A stretch of 64,000 bases of DNA from Asanoa ishikariensis (lineage in GTDB: Bacteria > Actinomycetota > Actinomycetes > Mycobacteriales > Micromonosporaceae): the NCBI RefSeq assembly GCF_900107455.1, contig NZ_FNQB01000004.1:839330-903329 (forward strand), read 5' to 3'. Below are positions 1 through 9,050 of this stretch, one piece after another. Under the pieces are notes generated by a model. The model was not told where the DNA came from and did no database searches. It saw nothing but the letters and a program-made list of their open reading frames with translations. The first letter of the stretch is position 1. Each line of letters opens with the position of its first letter. A program made the position numbers and the translations under genes.

Positions 1-473
1 AGCTCACGTAGCGCCGCGCGCGGGATGCCGAGGTCGACCAGGCGGTACCACGCGGCGAACGTCGGCACCTTCGCGTGGACGCCGCGGGGGAGGGTGTAGA
101 CGGCGAGGTCCATCGGGTAGGGCCAGCTCTCCAGGCCCGGGAAGCCCACGTACGACAGGATTCCGACGCCGACCTTCGCGGGCTCGTCGCCGTACCGGTG
201 GCGCAGCTTGAGGTATGCCTCGAGGTTGTCACTCGACCCGGCCCAGGCGTACGCGAAGCCCGCGGGGTAAAGGAAACTGTCGCCCCGGCTGTGCACGGTG
301 GCGAACAGGGTGGGTGCGACGCAGCGGACCTGCTTGGCCTGCCAGGCGGCGCGATATTCGCTGGGTGTGCTGATGCAGCGTTGGCCCGCAGCGGCCGGGG
401 CACTGGCGGCGAGACCACCGGCGACCGCGAGAACGATGGCGCAGAGGGAGGCGAGCATCCGGCTGTGGCGCAT
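1..473 (-). CDS. secreted protein of unknown function, 3' end cut by window edge
   Basis: The reading frame opens with ATG at 473 and is still open at base 1, so at least 157 residues are present. The start MRHSRMLASL is followed by a hydrophobic Ala/Val/Leu stretch and an Ala-rich cleavage region (AASAPAAAGQ near residues 22-31), which is a Sec signal peptide. The mature part has two Cys close to the cleavage site (residues about 33 and 51) and is rich in aromatic residues, with a WPYP segment. I do not recognise a family. It faces away from the window, with the hemerythrin gene starting upstream on the same strand about 80 bases away. Confidence 0.75.
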   Translation of the reverse strand, partial: MRHSRMLASLCAIVLAVAGGLAASAPAAAGQRCISTPSEYRAAWQAKQVRCVAPTLFATVHSRGDSFLYPAGFAYAWAGSSDNLEAYLKLRHRYGDEPAKVGVGILSYVGFPGLESWPYPMDLAVYTLPRGVHAKVPTFAAWYRLVDLGIPRAALRE

Positions 474-551
474 CGACGGCTCCTAGCGGTCCGGGGTCAC
501 GCCAGTCTCCCCGTTGTGAACCACCGCTGTCGATGCCGGAACGGACGCTCC

Positions 552-1061
552 TCAGCGCCGACCCGGCCAGCTCTTCCAGTTCGCGAGGACGGGCCCGAGC
601 TGGGTCTCCTCGTACGCCAGGTGCTCGAGCAGATGGTCCGACAGGGCCCGCAGCGCCGTGACCAGCTTGCGCCGGGGCGCGGCGTCGTTGCCGCCGAGTT
701 GGCGGGCGGCGCCCTCGACCTCGTAGAGCATGTCCTCGACGAGCCGGTGGTCGGCCTTCAGCTTGGCCACGGTCCCCTTCAACTGCGGCGCCGCGCGTAC
801 GACGGCCGGGAACAGCGCCTCGTCCTCGTTGTGGTGGTGCCGGTGCACGACCTGGCAGTAGCTGAGGCAGTTGACCCGTAGCTGGAACAGCGGCCCGTTG
901 GTCTTGAGCCGGTTCAGGCCGGACCTGACCTCGCGGGCGGGTGCCCCACCGGCCGCGGCGTCGGCGAGCTTCCGGACGGCCGCGAGATCCCGCTTGAGCA
1001 TGTTGTGCACGGACTTCAGCTCTTCGAGCAGGGGGTTGCGCCGAGGAGCGGTCCCTTTCAT
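552..1061 (-). CDS. hemerythrin HHE-domain protein
   Basis: A 169-residue soluble protein beginning MKGTAPRRNP. Four helices carry the iron-ligand pattern of the hemerythrin HHE family: SVHNML near the N-terminus, HRHHHNEDEALF in the middle, DHRLVEDM, and DHLLEHLAYEE near the C-terminus. Such proteins bind a di-iron centre and sense or hold oxygen, NO or iron. The frame stays open 60 codons upstream, but that part has an unrelated Arg/Pro-rich composition, so ATG 1061 is preferred. It is transcribed divergently from the hydrolase-methyltransferase gene across an 82-base gap. The exact ligand and role are unknown. Confidence 0.85.
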   Translation of the reverse strand: MKGTAPRRNPLLEELKSVHNMLKRDLAAVRKLADAAAGGAPAREVRSGLNRLKTNGPLFQLRVNCLSYCQVVHRHHHNEDEALFPAVVRAAPQLKGTVAKLKADHRLVEDMLYEVEGAARQLGGNDAAPRRKLVTALRALSDHLLEHLAYEETQLGPVLANWKSWPGRR

Positions 1062-1143
1062 CGGACAAGCATGACCGACCCAAAGGCGGAAAAGCGCGGT
1101 TGGTGACGTATATCCCGTCGCCGGGGTTGATCTATCCTGCGGT

Positions 1144-2562
1144 GTGCTCATCGACGACATCGTCGCGATGCGGGCCCGATCACGCGCCCGCGCCGCCGCC
1201 CGCCAACCGGGGCCGGCGATGCCCACCGAAGATCGTCTCATCGGCGGTGTGCCGGTCCGCGTCTACCAGCCGGACGCCCGGCCCGTGGTGGTCTACCTGC
1301 ACGGCGGAGGGTTCGTCTTCTGCGATCTTGAAACCCATGACTCCCTGGTACGCCGGCTCGCGGCGGCGACCGGAGCCTGCGTGGTGGCGGTCGACTACCG
1401 CCTGGCGCCGGAGCACCCGTGGCCGGCCGCGGTCGACGACACGGTCGCGGTCATCACCGCCCTCTCCGCAGGCGACAGGCCGGTCGCGGTGGCCGGCGAC
1501 TCCGCCGGGGGCATGCTCGCGGTGCTGGCCGCACTGCGGCTGCCCGAGGTCCCGCTGCTGGCCCTGCTGCTCATGTGCCCCAACGCCGACCCGACGCTGA
1601 GCTCGCCGAGCGTGGCCGAGTTCGGCGGCGCGACGCTGCGGGAGTGGATCGACCTGTGGCTGCCGGACCCGGCCGTCCACACCTCGGCCGAGGTCAACCT
1701 GCTCGCCGCAGACCTGCGGGGACTGCCGCCCACGCTGCTGGTCACCGCCGAGCTCGACGCCCTGCGCGACGAGGGCGAGGCGTTGGCGGCCCGGCTCACC
1801 GACGCGGGCGTACCGGTGCGGCACTGGCGCGAAGCCGGCGCCGAGCACAACTTCCCGACCCTGCACGACAGTTCCCCAGAGGCTGCCGCCGCCGAAGATC
1901 GCTACCTGCTCGCGGCGGCCGAGATCCTCAATGGCGCGGGCTGGCTGGCGGACACCCGTAGCTCGTACGACACGGTCGCGGGCAGCTATGCGGACCAGGT
2001 CCGCGACCTGCTGGCGGACACACCGTACGAGCAAAGCGCCCTGGCCCTGTTCGCCGATTTCGTCCGCGGCGGGCCGGTCGCCGACGTGGGCTGCGGATCC
2101 GGTCGCATCACCGCGCACCTGCACGAGCTTGGCGTCGACGCGTTCGGGATCGACCTGTCGCCGAAGATGGTGGAGGTGGCTCGCGCTGAACATCCCGGGC
2201 TGAGGTTCGACGTGGGATCCATGACGGACCTCGCTCTGGCCGACGAATCGGTCGCCGGCCTGGTCGCCTGGTATTCGCTGATCCACGTACCCGACGACGC
2301 GCTCGGCGCGGTCTTGAAGCACTTCCGGCGGGTGCTGCGTCCCGGCGGCCCACTGCTGGTCAGCTTCCACGTGGGCGACGATTCCCGGCTCAAGACCGAG
2401 GGCTACGGCGGCCACCCGATGAAGGTGTACGTCCATCGCCGTCAGCCCGACCAGATGGCGGCCCGATTGCGGGAAGCGGGCTTCGCCGTCGAGGCGCAAA
2501 TGACTCTCACGTCAGCCGAAAGCCGGCTCGGCGCCATCGTCTTCGCGCGCCGCCAGTCTTAG
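1144..2562 (+). CDS. alpha/beta-hydrolase (HSL-type) fused to class I SAM methyltransferase
   Basis: A 472-residue two-domain protein with a GTG start. Residues 1-262 are an alpha/beta-hydrolase-3 (hormone-sensitive lipase-like) domain with the HGGG oxyanion motif at 53-56, nucleophile Ser120 in GDSAGG, and probable Asp205 and His235 completing the triad. Residues 270-472 are a class I methyltransferase with SAM motif I VADVGCGSG at 312-320 and a conserved acidic residue in FGIDLSP. The frame is continuous across the join with no stop or compositional break, so the fusion looks real. Substrate unknown; the architecture suggests an esterase acting on a substrate or product that is also methylated, which is inference. 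Confidence 0.85.
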   Translation: MLIDDIVAMRARSRARAAARQPGPAMPTEDRLIGGVPVRVYQPDARPVVVYLHGGGFVFCDLETHDSLVRRLAAATGACVVAVDYRLAPEHPWPAAVDDTVAVITALSAGDRPVAVAGDSAGGMLAVLAALRLPEVPLLALLLMCPNADPTLSSPSVAEFGGATLREWIDLWLPDPAVHTSAEVNLLAADLRGLPPTLLVTAELDALRDEGEALAARLTDAGVPVRHWREAGAEHNFPTLHDSSPEAAAAEDRYLLAAAEILNGAGWLADTRSSYDTVAGSYADQVRDLLADTPYEQSALALFADFVRGGPVADVGCGSGRITAHLHELGVDAFGIDLSPKMVEVARAEHPGLRFDVGSMTDLALADESVAGLVAWYSLIHVPDDALGAVLKHFRRVLRPGGPLLVSFHVGDDSRLKTEGYGGHPMKVYVHRRQPDQMAARLREAGFAVEAQMTLTSAESRLGAIVFARRQS

Positions 2563-2692
2563 TCGAATTACGTAACTGCCGACCGGTTGGACGATCCGAA
2601 CGCGACCGACTGCCGGGCCATGATTTAGCGGTAACCCGATCCGCGAAATTGTTCAATCGCGGATCTGTGTGTCATTGATTGCGGAGTCGCAG

Positions 2693-4288
2693 ATGTTCGC
2701 TCGGACGACTGTCCTGAGCCGTGATTGGGTTTACCGGATTCTTCTCGCATCGGCCCTGGGGTTGGGGATTGTCGGTGTGTCCCGCGTGTGGTGGGCCGGC
2801 CTGGGGCTGTGGAAGGACGAAGCCGGGATCGCGAACAACCTGAACCGTTCGTATCTCGCGCTCACCGGACATCTCACCTATGAACAGGTCGCCCCCGTCG
2901 GCTGGCTCTGGCTGGAGAAGACGATCCTCGAGGTCTTCGGCGCGGGCGACCGGGTGGTCCGCCTGCCGTCCTACCTGGGCGCGCTGGCGGTGCTCGGCCT
3001 GGCCACGCTGATCGCGCACAGGGCCATCGGCCGCGCCGGCGCGGTGGTGGTGGCCGGCCTGCTAGCGGTGTCGCCGACGCTGCTGGTCTACTCGGGCGAG
3101 CTCAAGCAGTACACCTGGGAAGCCGGGGTGGCGGTTGCCCTGCTCGTGCTCGGCGCCTGGGCACACGGCGCGATCCGCTGGGCCGGTCGCGGTCTGTGGT
3201 CCTCGGTGGCCTGGGTGGCCGCGACGGGCGTGGCGGTGTTCGTCTCGTACAGCGCGATCCTGGTCGTGGCCGCGGTGACCGCGGCGGTGGTGGCGATGCA
3301 CGCCCTGCGACGCGCCTGGGCCGACGCGGCCTGGCAGGCCGCGCTGTCCGTGCCGGCCGGCCTCGCCGCGGTGTTCCTGGTGGCCCGGCGTCACCAGTTC
3401 TCCTTCTATCCGGGCCAGACCGACTACTTCGAGAACGGCACGGCGCCCAAAGGGGCGGGCGTCCGCGAGCTCCTCGCGTGGCCCCCGGACCTGTGGAGGC
3501 AGTTCGTCGGCACGCCGATGCACTGGCAGCTCGGTTGGCTGACGCTCCTGCTGATGGTCGTCGGTGTTGTCGCACTGTGGCGGCGACAGCCGGTGTGGGC
3601 GGCGTTGCTGGCCTCGGTCTTCGTCGTCGCGTTTGGTGGGGCCGCCGCACGCGGATACCCGATGACCAGCCGCCCCGCGACCTACCTGATCGCACCGGCG
3701 GTCCTACTGGTCGTCGCGGGCCTGGATGGGCTGGTGCGGGCCGTTCGTGGCAGAGGTCGGCCGGTGTTAGCGACCGTTGCTCTGGTCGCGGTGCTGGTCG
3801 GTGTGGCGGTGATGGTCCGCCCGGTGTACGGCACGGTCCGCAAGGAAGTAGCGGTACCCCAGGGCAAGGAAGCGTTGCGTGACGCGTTGCGCGACATCTC
3901 CGGCCAGGTGCGCGAGGGCGACCTGGTGCTCGTGTATTACTTCGGCAAGGCCGTCACGGAGTGGTACAGACCCCAGCTCGACCTCGGTGAGCAGGTCCTC
4001 TACGTGCGGCTGTGCCAGCCGGACAGCGCGGTCGAGGCGAGGACATCGCTGTGGGAGTCCATTAGCCAGGCCAAGCGGGTGTTCTACGTCCAGGGCAGGC
4101 TGAACGCCACGACCCGGCGGGACAACTTCGACGTGTCCGTCCAGGCGCTGGCCACGATCGGCACGGTCAAGGAACGCCATGACGCTCCGCGCGACCGCAT
4201 CGGCCCGCACTCCTGGGCCCTGGTAGAGATAAACCGAACGCAGCCGGCGCCGACCTCAGTCGCCGAACCCTGCCTGGAGCTTCGCTAA
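2693..4288 (+). CDS. GT39/ArnT-like multi-pass membrane glycosyltransferase
   Basis: A 531-residue integral membrane protein with about ten hydrophobic helices. The first extracytoplasmic loop carries WKDEAGIANN, matching the acidic catalytic loop of dolichyl-phosphate-mannose mannosyltransferase and ArnT-type (GT39/GT83, GT-C fold) enzymes, which transfer sugars from polyprenyl-phosphate donors outside the membrane. A soluble C-terminal part of about 170 residues follows the last helix. ATG 2693 is chosen because GGAG lies 6 bases upstream; a GTG at 2669 in the same frame has no clear ribosome site. It ends in a convergent 4-base overlap with the next gene. Donor and acceptor cannot be read from sequence. 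Confidence 0.75.
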   Translation: MFARTTVLSRDWVYRILLASALGLGIVGVSRVWWAGLGLWKDEAGIANNLNRSYLALTGHLTYEQVAPVGWLWLEKTILEVFGAGDRVVRLPSYLGALAVLGLATLIAHRAIGRAGAVVVAGLLAVSPTLLVYSGELKQYTWEAGVAVALLVLGAWAHGAIRWAGRGLWSSVAWVAATGVAVFVSYSAILVVAAVTAAVVAMHALRRAWADAAWQAALSVPAGLAAVFLVARRHQFSFYPGQTDYFENGTAPKGAGVRELLAWPPDLWRQFVGTPMHWQLGWLTLLLMVVGVVALWRRQPVWAALLASVFVVAFGGAAARGYPMTSRPATYLIAPAVLLVVAGLDGLVRAVRGRGRPVLATVALVAVLVGVAVMVRPVYGTVRKEVAVPQGKEALRDALRDISGQVREGDLVLVYYFGKAVTEWYRPQLDLGEQVLYVRLCQPDSAVEARTSLWESISQAKRVFYVQGRLNATTRRDNFDVSVQALATIGTVKERHDAPRDRIGPHSWALVEINRTQPAPTSVAEPCLELR

Positions 4289-4788
4289 CGACCGCCGTAC
4301 AGGTGAACACGTTCGTCGACGTCGCGGTCGGGCTCGCCGTGGACGAACCGGTCGCCGCGCACGTGGCCGTAGCCGACGTGGACCAGCCAGTCCTCGTAGT
4401 ACCAACTGGGGTCGCACATGCAGCCGGTGAACCGGAAGTTGGCCCGGTAGCGGCCGACCTGACCGTGCGCGAGGGTGAAGAGGCGGGTCGAGGCGCGCGG
4501 CCTGGGGTATGCGGCCCGCCCGGGCAACCGGTTGATGGTCGCCGCCGGGCCGTCGAGGGACAACCACAGGGCGAGGTCGCGGGCCAGCTTCAGGCCGCCG
4601 GCCGACACGTTGTCGCGGCGTGCGTATCCGGCCGCCTCATCCGACAGGACGTCGTGGAACACCACCTCGCCTGACGGCAGCGGGTCCGGAAGCGTCACCG
4701 GGCGAACCAGGCCGCGGCGGGCGTTGGCCTGCGGCGCGCCGCGCCCGGCGGCGCTCCACCGCACGCGCACCCGCTGAATGACGATCAC
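4285..4788 (-). CDS. conserved hypothetical protein, 167 aa
   Basis: Starts at GTG 4788 with VIVIQRVRVRW. The frame continues upstream but is low-complexity and Arg/Pro-rich there and would run into the promoter of the divergent gene. The product is soluble, has no signal peptide, contains a CMC motif and many aromatic residues (PSWYYEDWLVHVGYGH), and ends DERVHLYGGR. I do not recognise a family. It converges with the glycosyltransferase gene, the two stop codons overlapping, and diverges from the BAAT-like lipoprotein gene across about 140 bases. Confidence 0.6.
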   Translation of the reverse strand: MIVIQRVRVRWSAAGRGAPQANARRGLVRPVTLPDPLPSGEVVFHDVLSDEAAGYARRDNVSAGGLKLARDLALWLSLDGPAATINRLPGRAAYPRPRASTRLFTLAHGQVGRYRANFRFTGCMCDPSWYYEDWLVHVGYGHVRGDRFVHGEPDRDVDERVHLYGGR

Positions 4789-4927
4789 ACCCCACCATGG
4801 CTCGGCCGCCGTCGGCGACGCCAGCGATTTATCTGTTCCTCGTCGGGGACGCGAGCTGGCACGGCACGAGCACGGTCCGCGAGGCCCGCACCAGTTCTCA
4901 TTGAGATCCATCGTTACCGTGTACGGC

Positions 4928-6160
4928 ATGCGCCTTCGTCGTTGCCTCGTCGGCCTGACGGCTGTCGCCCTCACGGTCGGTGGCGCTGTGGGCTGCTCGG
5001 CGCGGCAGTCGACGGATGCCACGATCGATGTGGACGCGGCCGTCGCCTTGGCCGATCAGCCCGTCCAGGTGCGGGTGTCGGGCCTGCACGCCGGGGAGAC
5101 CGCAACGGTCGCGTCGCACGCGGTCGACGCCGGTGGAACGCGTTGGAGCGGTGAGGCGACCTTCGAGGCCGACGGCGCCGGTGTCGTCGACCTCGCCCGC
5201 TCCGCGCCCGTGTCCGGCACGTACACCGGCGTCGACGGTATGGGTCTGTTCTGGTCGATGCAGCCGGCGACCGGCGATCGGGAGGGCGCCTGGTTCAGCC
5301 CCGACTACCCCGATGCGGCGGGAGCGTACGAGGTCCGCCTGAGTGTTACAGCGGCCGGCCAGGAGATCGCGGCCCGGACCGTGACTCGGCAATGGCTCGC
5401 GCCCGGCGTGACCCATCGCGCCCTCACGCTTGGCGCCGACGGACTAGCCGGAGTCTTGTTCCTGCCGGCGGCCGGTGCCGTGCGCCGCGCCGGAGTGCTG
5501 GTTCTTGGCGGGTCCGAAGGCGGCATAGGAGGCAGGTACGACGCCGCCCTGTTCGCCTCGCACGGCCATCCGGCGCTGGCGTTGGGCTACTTCGGCGCGC
5601 CGGGGCTGCCCGAGGCTCTCAGCGACATACCGCTGGAGTACTTCGCCGCGGCGGCGCGGCTCCTGCGAGGGCAGCCCGGGGCCGATCCGGGCGGGGTGAT
5701 AGTCAACGGCTATTCCCGCGGCAGCGAGGCGGCGCTGTTGCTGGCTCAGTCCTTTCCGGACCTCGTTCGTGGCACCATCCTGTACGCGCCCAGCGACTCG
5801 GTCTGGTCGGGCTACCCCAAGCACGACAACGCCTGGACCATCGGCGGCGCCCCGGTGCCGCAGGGCGAAATCCCCGTCACGCGCGTGCGAGGTCCGGTCC
5901 TCACCATCGCCGGCGGCGACGACGAGGTCTGGCCGGCCGCCGAGCAGGCGCGGCGGATCATGCAACGCCTCGACGACGCCGACGTGTCCGCCGCACACCA
6001 GAACCTGATCTATCCGGACGCAGGCCACGGGGTCGGCAGCTTCCCGTACGTCGCCGCCGGCACCGTCTTCCGCGCCTCTGCGATGGGCGGCACCCGCCAG
6101 GCCAACGCCGCAGCCCGCAGCGACGGCTGGCCGAAGGTCCTCGCCTTCGTGGCCGCCTAG
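4928..6160 (+). CDS. BAAT/acyl-CoA thioester hydrolase-family lipoprotein
   Basis: A 410-residue protein with a lipoprotein signal (MRLRRCLVGL, then a hydrophobic run ending VGC at about residue 23). Residues about 30-165 form the beta-rich N-terminal acyl-CoA thioesterase/BAAT domain. The C-terminal half is the alpha/beta-hydrolase BAAT domain with nucleophile elbow GYSRGSEA, a GGDDEVWP segment holding the likely catalytic Asp, and DAGHGVG holding the catalytic His. In BAAT enzymes the nucleophile is often Cys; here it is Ser, as in bacterial thioesterase members. A surface-anchored acyl hydrolase is inferred; the substrate is unknown. A GTG three codons upstream is an alternative start. Confidence 0.8.
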   Translation: MRLRRCLVGLTAVALTVGGAVGCSARQSTDATIDVDAAVALADQPVQVRVSGLHAGETATVASHAVDAGGTRWSGEATFEADGAGVVDLARSAPVSGTYTGVDGMGLFWSMQPATGDREGAWFSPDYPDAAGAYEVRLSVTAAGQEIAARTVTRQWLAPGVTHRALTLGADGLAGVLFLPAAGAVRRAGVLVLGGSEGGIGGRYDAALFASHGHPALALGYFGAPGLPEALSDIPLEYFAAAARLLRGQPGADPGGVIVNGYSRGSEAALLLAQSFPDLVRGTILYAPSDSVWSGYPKHDNAWTIGGAPVPQGEIPVTRVRGPVLTIAGGDDEVWPAAEQARRIMQRLDDADVSAAHQNLIYPDAGHGVGSFPYVAAGTVFRASAMGGTRQANAAARSDGWPKVLAFVAA

Positions 6161-6190
6161 CCACCACCGCCGTCGGGCAGACTGTTCGGC

Positions 6191-7030
6191 GTGCCAGTTA
6201 TCACCGCCGTGCTCGGCGACATCACCACGCAATCGGTTGACGCCGTGGTGAACCCGGCGAACAGTGCCATGCGCGGCGGTGGGGGTGTGGACGGCGCTAT
6301 CCATCGTGGCGGGGGGCCGGCGATCCTGCGCGACTGCGTCGCCCGGTTTCCGGATGGTCTCGCGACCGGTGACGCCGGGTGGACGACGGCCGGTGAGCTG
6401 CCCGCCCGATGGGTGATCCACACGGTCGGGCCGAACTACAACGCCGGGCAGCGCGACCGTTCCCTGCTGGTGTCCTGCTATCGACGCTCGCTCGAAATCG
6501 CCGACGAACTCGGTGCGCGCAGCGTCGCGTTCCCGATGATCAGCGCCGGCGTCTTCGGCTGGCCCCTTGCCGACGCCATCGCCGCGGCGGTCGAGACGAT
6601 CGCGGCGGCGGAAGGCCGGGTCGACGACGTGCGGCTGGTCGCGTTCGACGAAGCCGTCTACAAGCAGATCCGCGCGGCCGTCTGGGTCCGTTTCCCACCG
6701 CCCGTCGGCGAGGGCACGGTCGGCTCGTTGTTCGAGCGGCGGCCGACCCAGTTCGGGCTGCGCGGCGACTCGTACCTGTGGCGCGAGCTGCGCGCCCGGT
6801 TCGCCGACACGCCGCTGCCGGAGGACTGGTTCGCGCTGCGGAAGCTGCTCACCGACGCCATCGAGCAGGTCGTCGGCGAAACGCTCAGTGACGGCGCGGC
6901 ACACGTCTACCTCGCCGAGTACGACCCGGGCCACGGGATGTCCGCGGGTGCCGTGCAGCTTGGGTGGTGGGCACAGACCGGAGTGCCCATCCTGCTCGAC
7001 CGCTACGAAGCGGTGCGCCGGCCCGACTGA
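6191..7030 (+). CDS. macrodomain protein with C-terminal extension
   Basis: A 279-residue protein with a GTG start. Residues 1-170 form a macrodomain: GDITTQSVDAVVNPAN near the N-terminus, the Gly-rich loop RGGGGVDGAIHRGGG, and SAGVFGWP, which are the ADP-ribose-binding loops of O-acetyl-ADP-ribose deacetylase/MacroD-like hydrolases. About 110 further residues (WVRFPPPVGE to the end) form an acidic, aromatic-rich region I do not recognise. The family removes acetyl or ADP-ribose groups from ADP-ribose conjugates; the target here is unknown. It follows the BAAT-like gene by 30 bases and converges with the sigma-factor operon. Confidence 0.85.
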   Translation: MPVITAVLGDITTQSVDAVVNPANSAMRGGGGVDGAIHRGGGPAILRDCVARFPDGLATGDAGWTTAGELPARWVIHTVGPNYNAGQRDRSLLVSCYRRSLEIADELGARSVAFPMISAGVFGWPLADAIAAAVETIAAAEGRVDDVRLVAFDEAVYKQIRAAVWVRFPPPVGEGTVGSLFERRPTQFGLRGDSYLWRELRARFADTPLPEDWFALRKLLTDAIEQVVGETLSDGAAHVYLAEYDPGHGMSAGAVQLGWWAQTGVPILLDRYEAVRRPD

Positions 7031-7056
7031 GACGCGCCCAGCCGGGCCGGTCGCGA

Positions 7057-8538
7057 CTACCAGGCGTTGACGAGCTGCTCCCCGAACAGCGTGTTTCCCT
7101 TGGCGGGGTCGTGCATCGGCGCGGTCGCCAGCACCGCGCCGGTCGCGTCCAGCGCCCGCAGGGTCACGTCGCCCCGGTGGGGGATGTCGACGATTCCCGC
7201 GCCGTTGGTGAGGAGGCCCGTCGTCCACGCCTGGCGGCCGTTGGCGAGGGCTTCGACCCGGACCGTTCCCGGTGGGGCCAGGACGAGCAGGTTGTCGGTC
7301 CGGACGGCACCGAGATCCTTTCGGGCGGGTACGCGTACCGCCATCAGCTCCGACGACGCCGTCGGCGCCGTTGCCGCCCAGGACAGGTTGGCGATGAAGT
7401 CGCCGCCCGGCTCGTTCGGCTGGTAGTACCGACGGGGCTCGGGGGTGGGGCCGGCCGCGACCATGAAGCTGGCTCCGTCGCCGACCTGGAGCACCGCCGG
7501 GCCCGCTCCCGACGCCTGGCTGACGAGCACGGCGGGGGTCGCTTCGCCGTCGACGCCGGGCACAGAGCCGCCCCAGCGCACGACGGGGGTGCCGGCACGC
7601 ACCCCGGCGTGGTCGACCAGCGCACGGTAGGCGCCCAGAGCGGTAGCCGCCGTGGCCAGATTTACGGTTCCCCGCGCCGCCAGTACATCCTCCGGCTTCG
7701 TCTGGTCTTTGCCGTCGACGCCGTCGTCGTGCTGCCCCTGCCACGTCGCGGGGGATTGGGAGCGCACCACGCCGTCGCAGGTGACTCGCCAGAGCTCGTT
7801 GACGGTGGCGTTCTCGGTCAGGAGGTAGTCGCCGGTCGGCGAGGGCTGCCACGTTCGGCGTACCGTGCCGTCCGGCTGAACGACTCCGTCGCTGGAGCTG
7901 TCCATCGTGCATCCGGCCGGGGCCAGACCGAGCGAGAACTGGTTCCATCCGGCCATGGCGCCGCCCCAGGACTCACTGTGTTTCGTGAGTGGCTCCACCC
8001 AGCCGCGACTGACGCCGCTGCCGCCGACAAGCTCGGCTGCCGACGCCCCGCGGGGCGCCGTCCGGGTGACGAGCATGGCCGCGGACGTCGAGTAGTACGC
8101 GACGGCGACGAACCGTGAGCCCGAGAAGTCGTGTGCGAACAGCACCTTGATGCTCGGCGCCGTACCCACGAGGTCCAGTCCGTTGCTCCTGCTCCCGGTT
8201 TTGGCGAGCTCCCGCGTGAGGTCCTGGATCAGCGGTTGGTCGTTGCCGAGGTTGCCGCGGGTGGGCGAGTCGATCAACCGCCACGTCCACGACGAGGTGA
8301 CCGGGAACCCTTCGAACGGCCCGGGATCGACGGGCGGCACATGCGGGCGACCGGCGTTCAGCGCGGCCGGGCCGGCCAGCGCCATCGTCACCACCACCGC
8401 CACGGCGGCACCCAGAGCCTTGAAGCGGCGCCACCGCCGGCGGCGTGCCCGGCGCAGCACCGCTTCGTACGGGTCGACGTCCGACGTCACGGCAGCGGTG
8501 AGCCGGTCAAAACCCGTACGCAACTCTTCGACGCTCAT
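7057..8538 (-). CDS. membrane-anchored partner of the SigE-type sigma factor
   Basis: A 493-residue protein beginning MSVEELRTGF. About 40 charged cytoplasmic residues with an RRARRRRWRR patch precede one transmembrane helix (residues about 43-62), followed by a large extracytoplasmic region. Its ATG overlaps the sigma-factor stop in an ATGA, so the pair is probably translationally coupled. The position and topology are those of proteins co-encoded with SigE-family ECF sigma factors in actinobacteria, and anti-sigma activity is plausible, but no zinc-binding ZAS motif is visible. I do not recognise a named extracytoplasmic domain. Confidence 0.75.
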   Translation of the reverse strand: MSVEELRTGFDRLTAAVTSDVDPYEAVLRRARRRRWRRFKALGAAVAVVVTMALAGPAALNAGRPHVPPVDPGPFEGFPVTSSWTWRLIDSPTRGNLGNDQPLIQDLTRELAKTGSRSNGLDLVGTAPSIKVLFAHDFSGSRFVAVAYYSTSAAMLVTRTAPRGASAAELVGGSGVSRGWVEPLTKHSESWGGAMAGWNQFSLGLAPAGCTMDSSSDGVVQPDGTVRRTWQPSPTGDYLLTENATVNELWRVTCDGVVRSQSPATWQGQHDDGVDGKDQTKPEDVLAARGTVNLATAATALGAYRALVDHAGVRAGTPVVRWGGSVPGVDGEATPAVLVSQASGAGPAVLQVGDGASFMVAAGPTPEPRRYYQPNEPGGDFIANLSWAATAPTASSELMAVRVPARKDLGAVRTDNLLVLAPPGTVRVEALANGRQAWTTGLLTNGAGIVDIPHRGDVTLRALDATGAVLATAPMHDPAKGNTLFGEQLVNAW

Positions 8539-9050
8539 GCGTGGCCTCCTCGAACCGCTTGCACCGGACGGGCAGTGACGGGCGGCGCGAGAACGACCCG
8601 CAGCCTGGCCAGTCCGCGGGCCGCCTGACTCTTCACCGTGCCGACCGAACAGCCGAGCACGGCCGCCGTGTCCGCCTCCGAAAGGTCCTCCCAGTAGCGG
8701 AGGACCAGTACCGCGCGCATCCGCGTCGGCAACTGAGCCAGTGCGGTGAGCAACTCGTCCCGCTCGACCACGGCGTCGGTGGAGTCGGGCCGCCACCGCT
8801 CTGGGACCAGGGCCGTGAGCAACTCCCGCGAACCGACCCGGCGCCACCTCGCGGTCCGCTCGTTCACCATGGTCCGGCGGAGGTAGGCCATCGGGTCGTC
8901 CACCCGCGACCACCGGCGCATCACCTTGACCAGGGCGTTCTGGACCAGGTCCTGGGCGGCGTCGCGGGACCCGCTCAACAGGTACGCGGTGCGCAACAGG
9001 TCCACATAACGGACTCGAACAAACTCTCGAAACCCATCGTCGTCGTCCAC
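8535..9050 (-). CDS. SigE-family ECF RNA polymerase sigma factor
   Basis: A 171-residue sigma-70-family protein. The region 2 segment is FREFVRVRYVDLLRTAYLLSG with AQDLVQNALVKVMRRW; region 4 is ALAQLPTRMRAVLVLRYWEDLSEADTA followed by the helix-turn-helix AAVLGCSVGTVKSQ. It is shorter than the 190 or so residues of a full ECF factor with linker, but both DNA-binding regions are intact. It is the first gene of a two-gene unit with the membrane protein. No ECF autoregulatory promoter motif was identified with confidence upstream. Confidence 0.9.
   Translation of the reverse strand: MDDDDGFREFVRVRYVDLLRTAYLLSGSRDAAQDLVQNALVKVMRRWSRVDDPMAYLRRTMVNERTARWRRVGSRELLTALVPERWRPDSTDAVVERDELLTALAQLPTRMRAVLVLRYWEDLSEADTAAVLGCSVGTVKSQAARGLARLRVVLAPPVTARPVQAVRGGHA

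Noticed and set aside
5444..7948. 834-codon minus-strand open frame
   Set aside because: It spans three well-supported genes in other frames, is Arg/Gly/Pro-rich with no domain, and arises from high-GC antisense reading.
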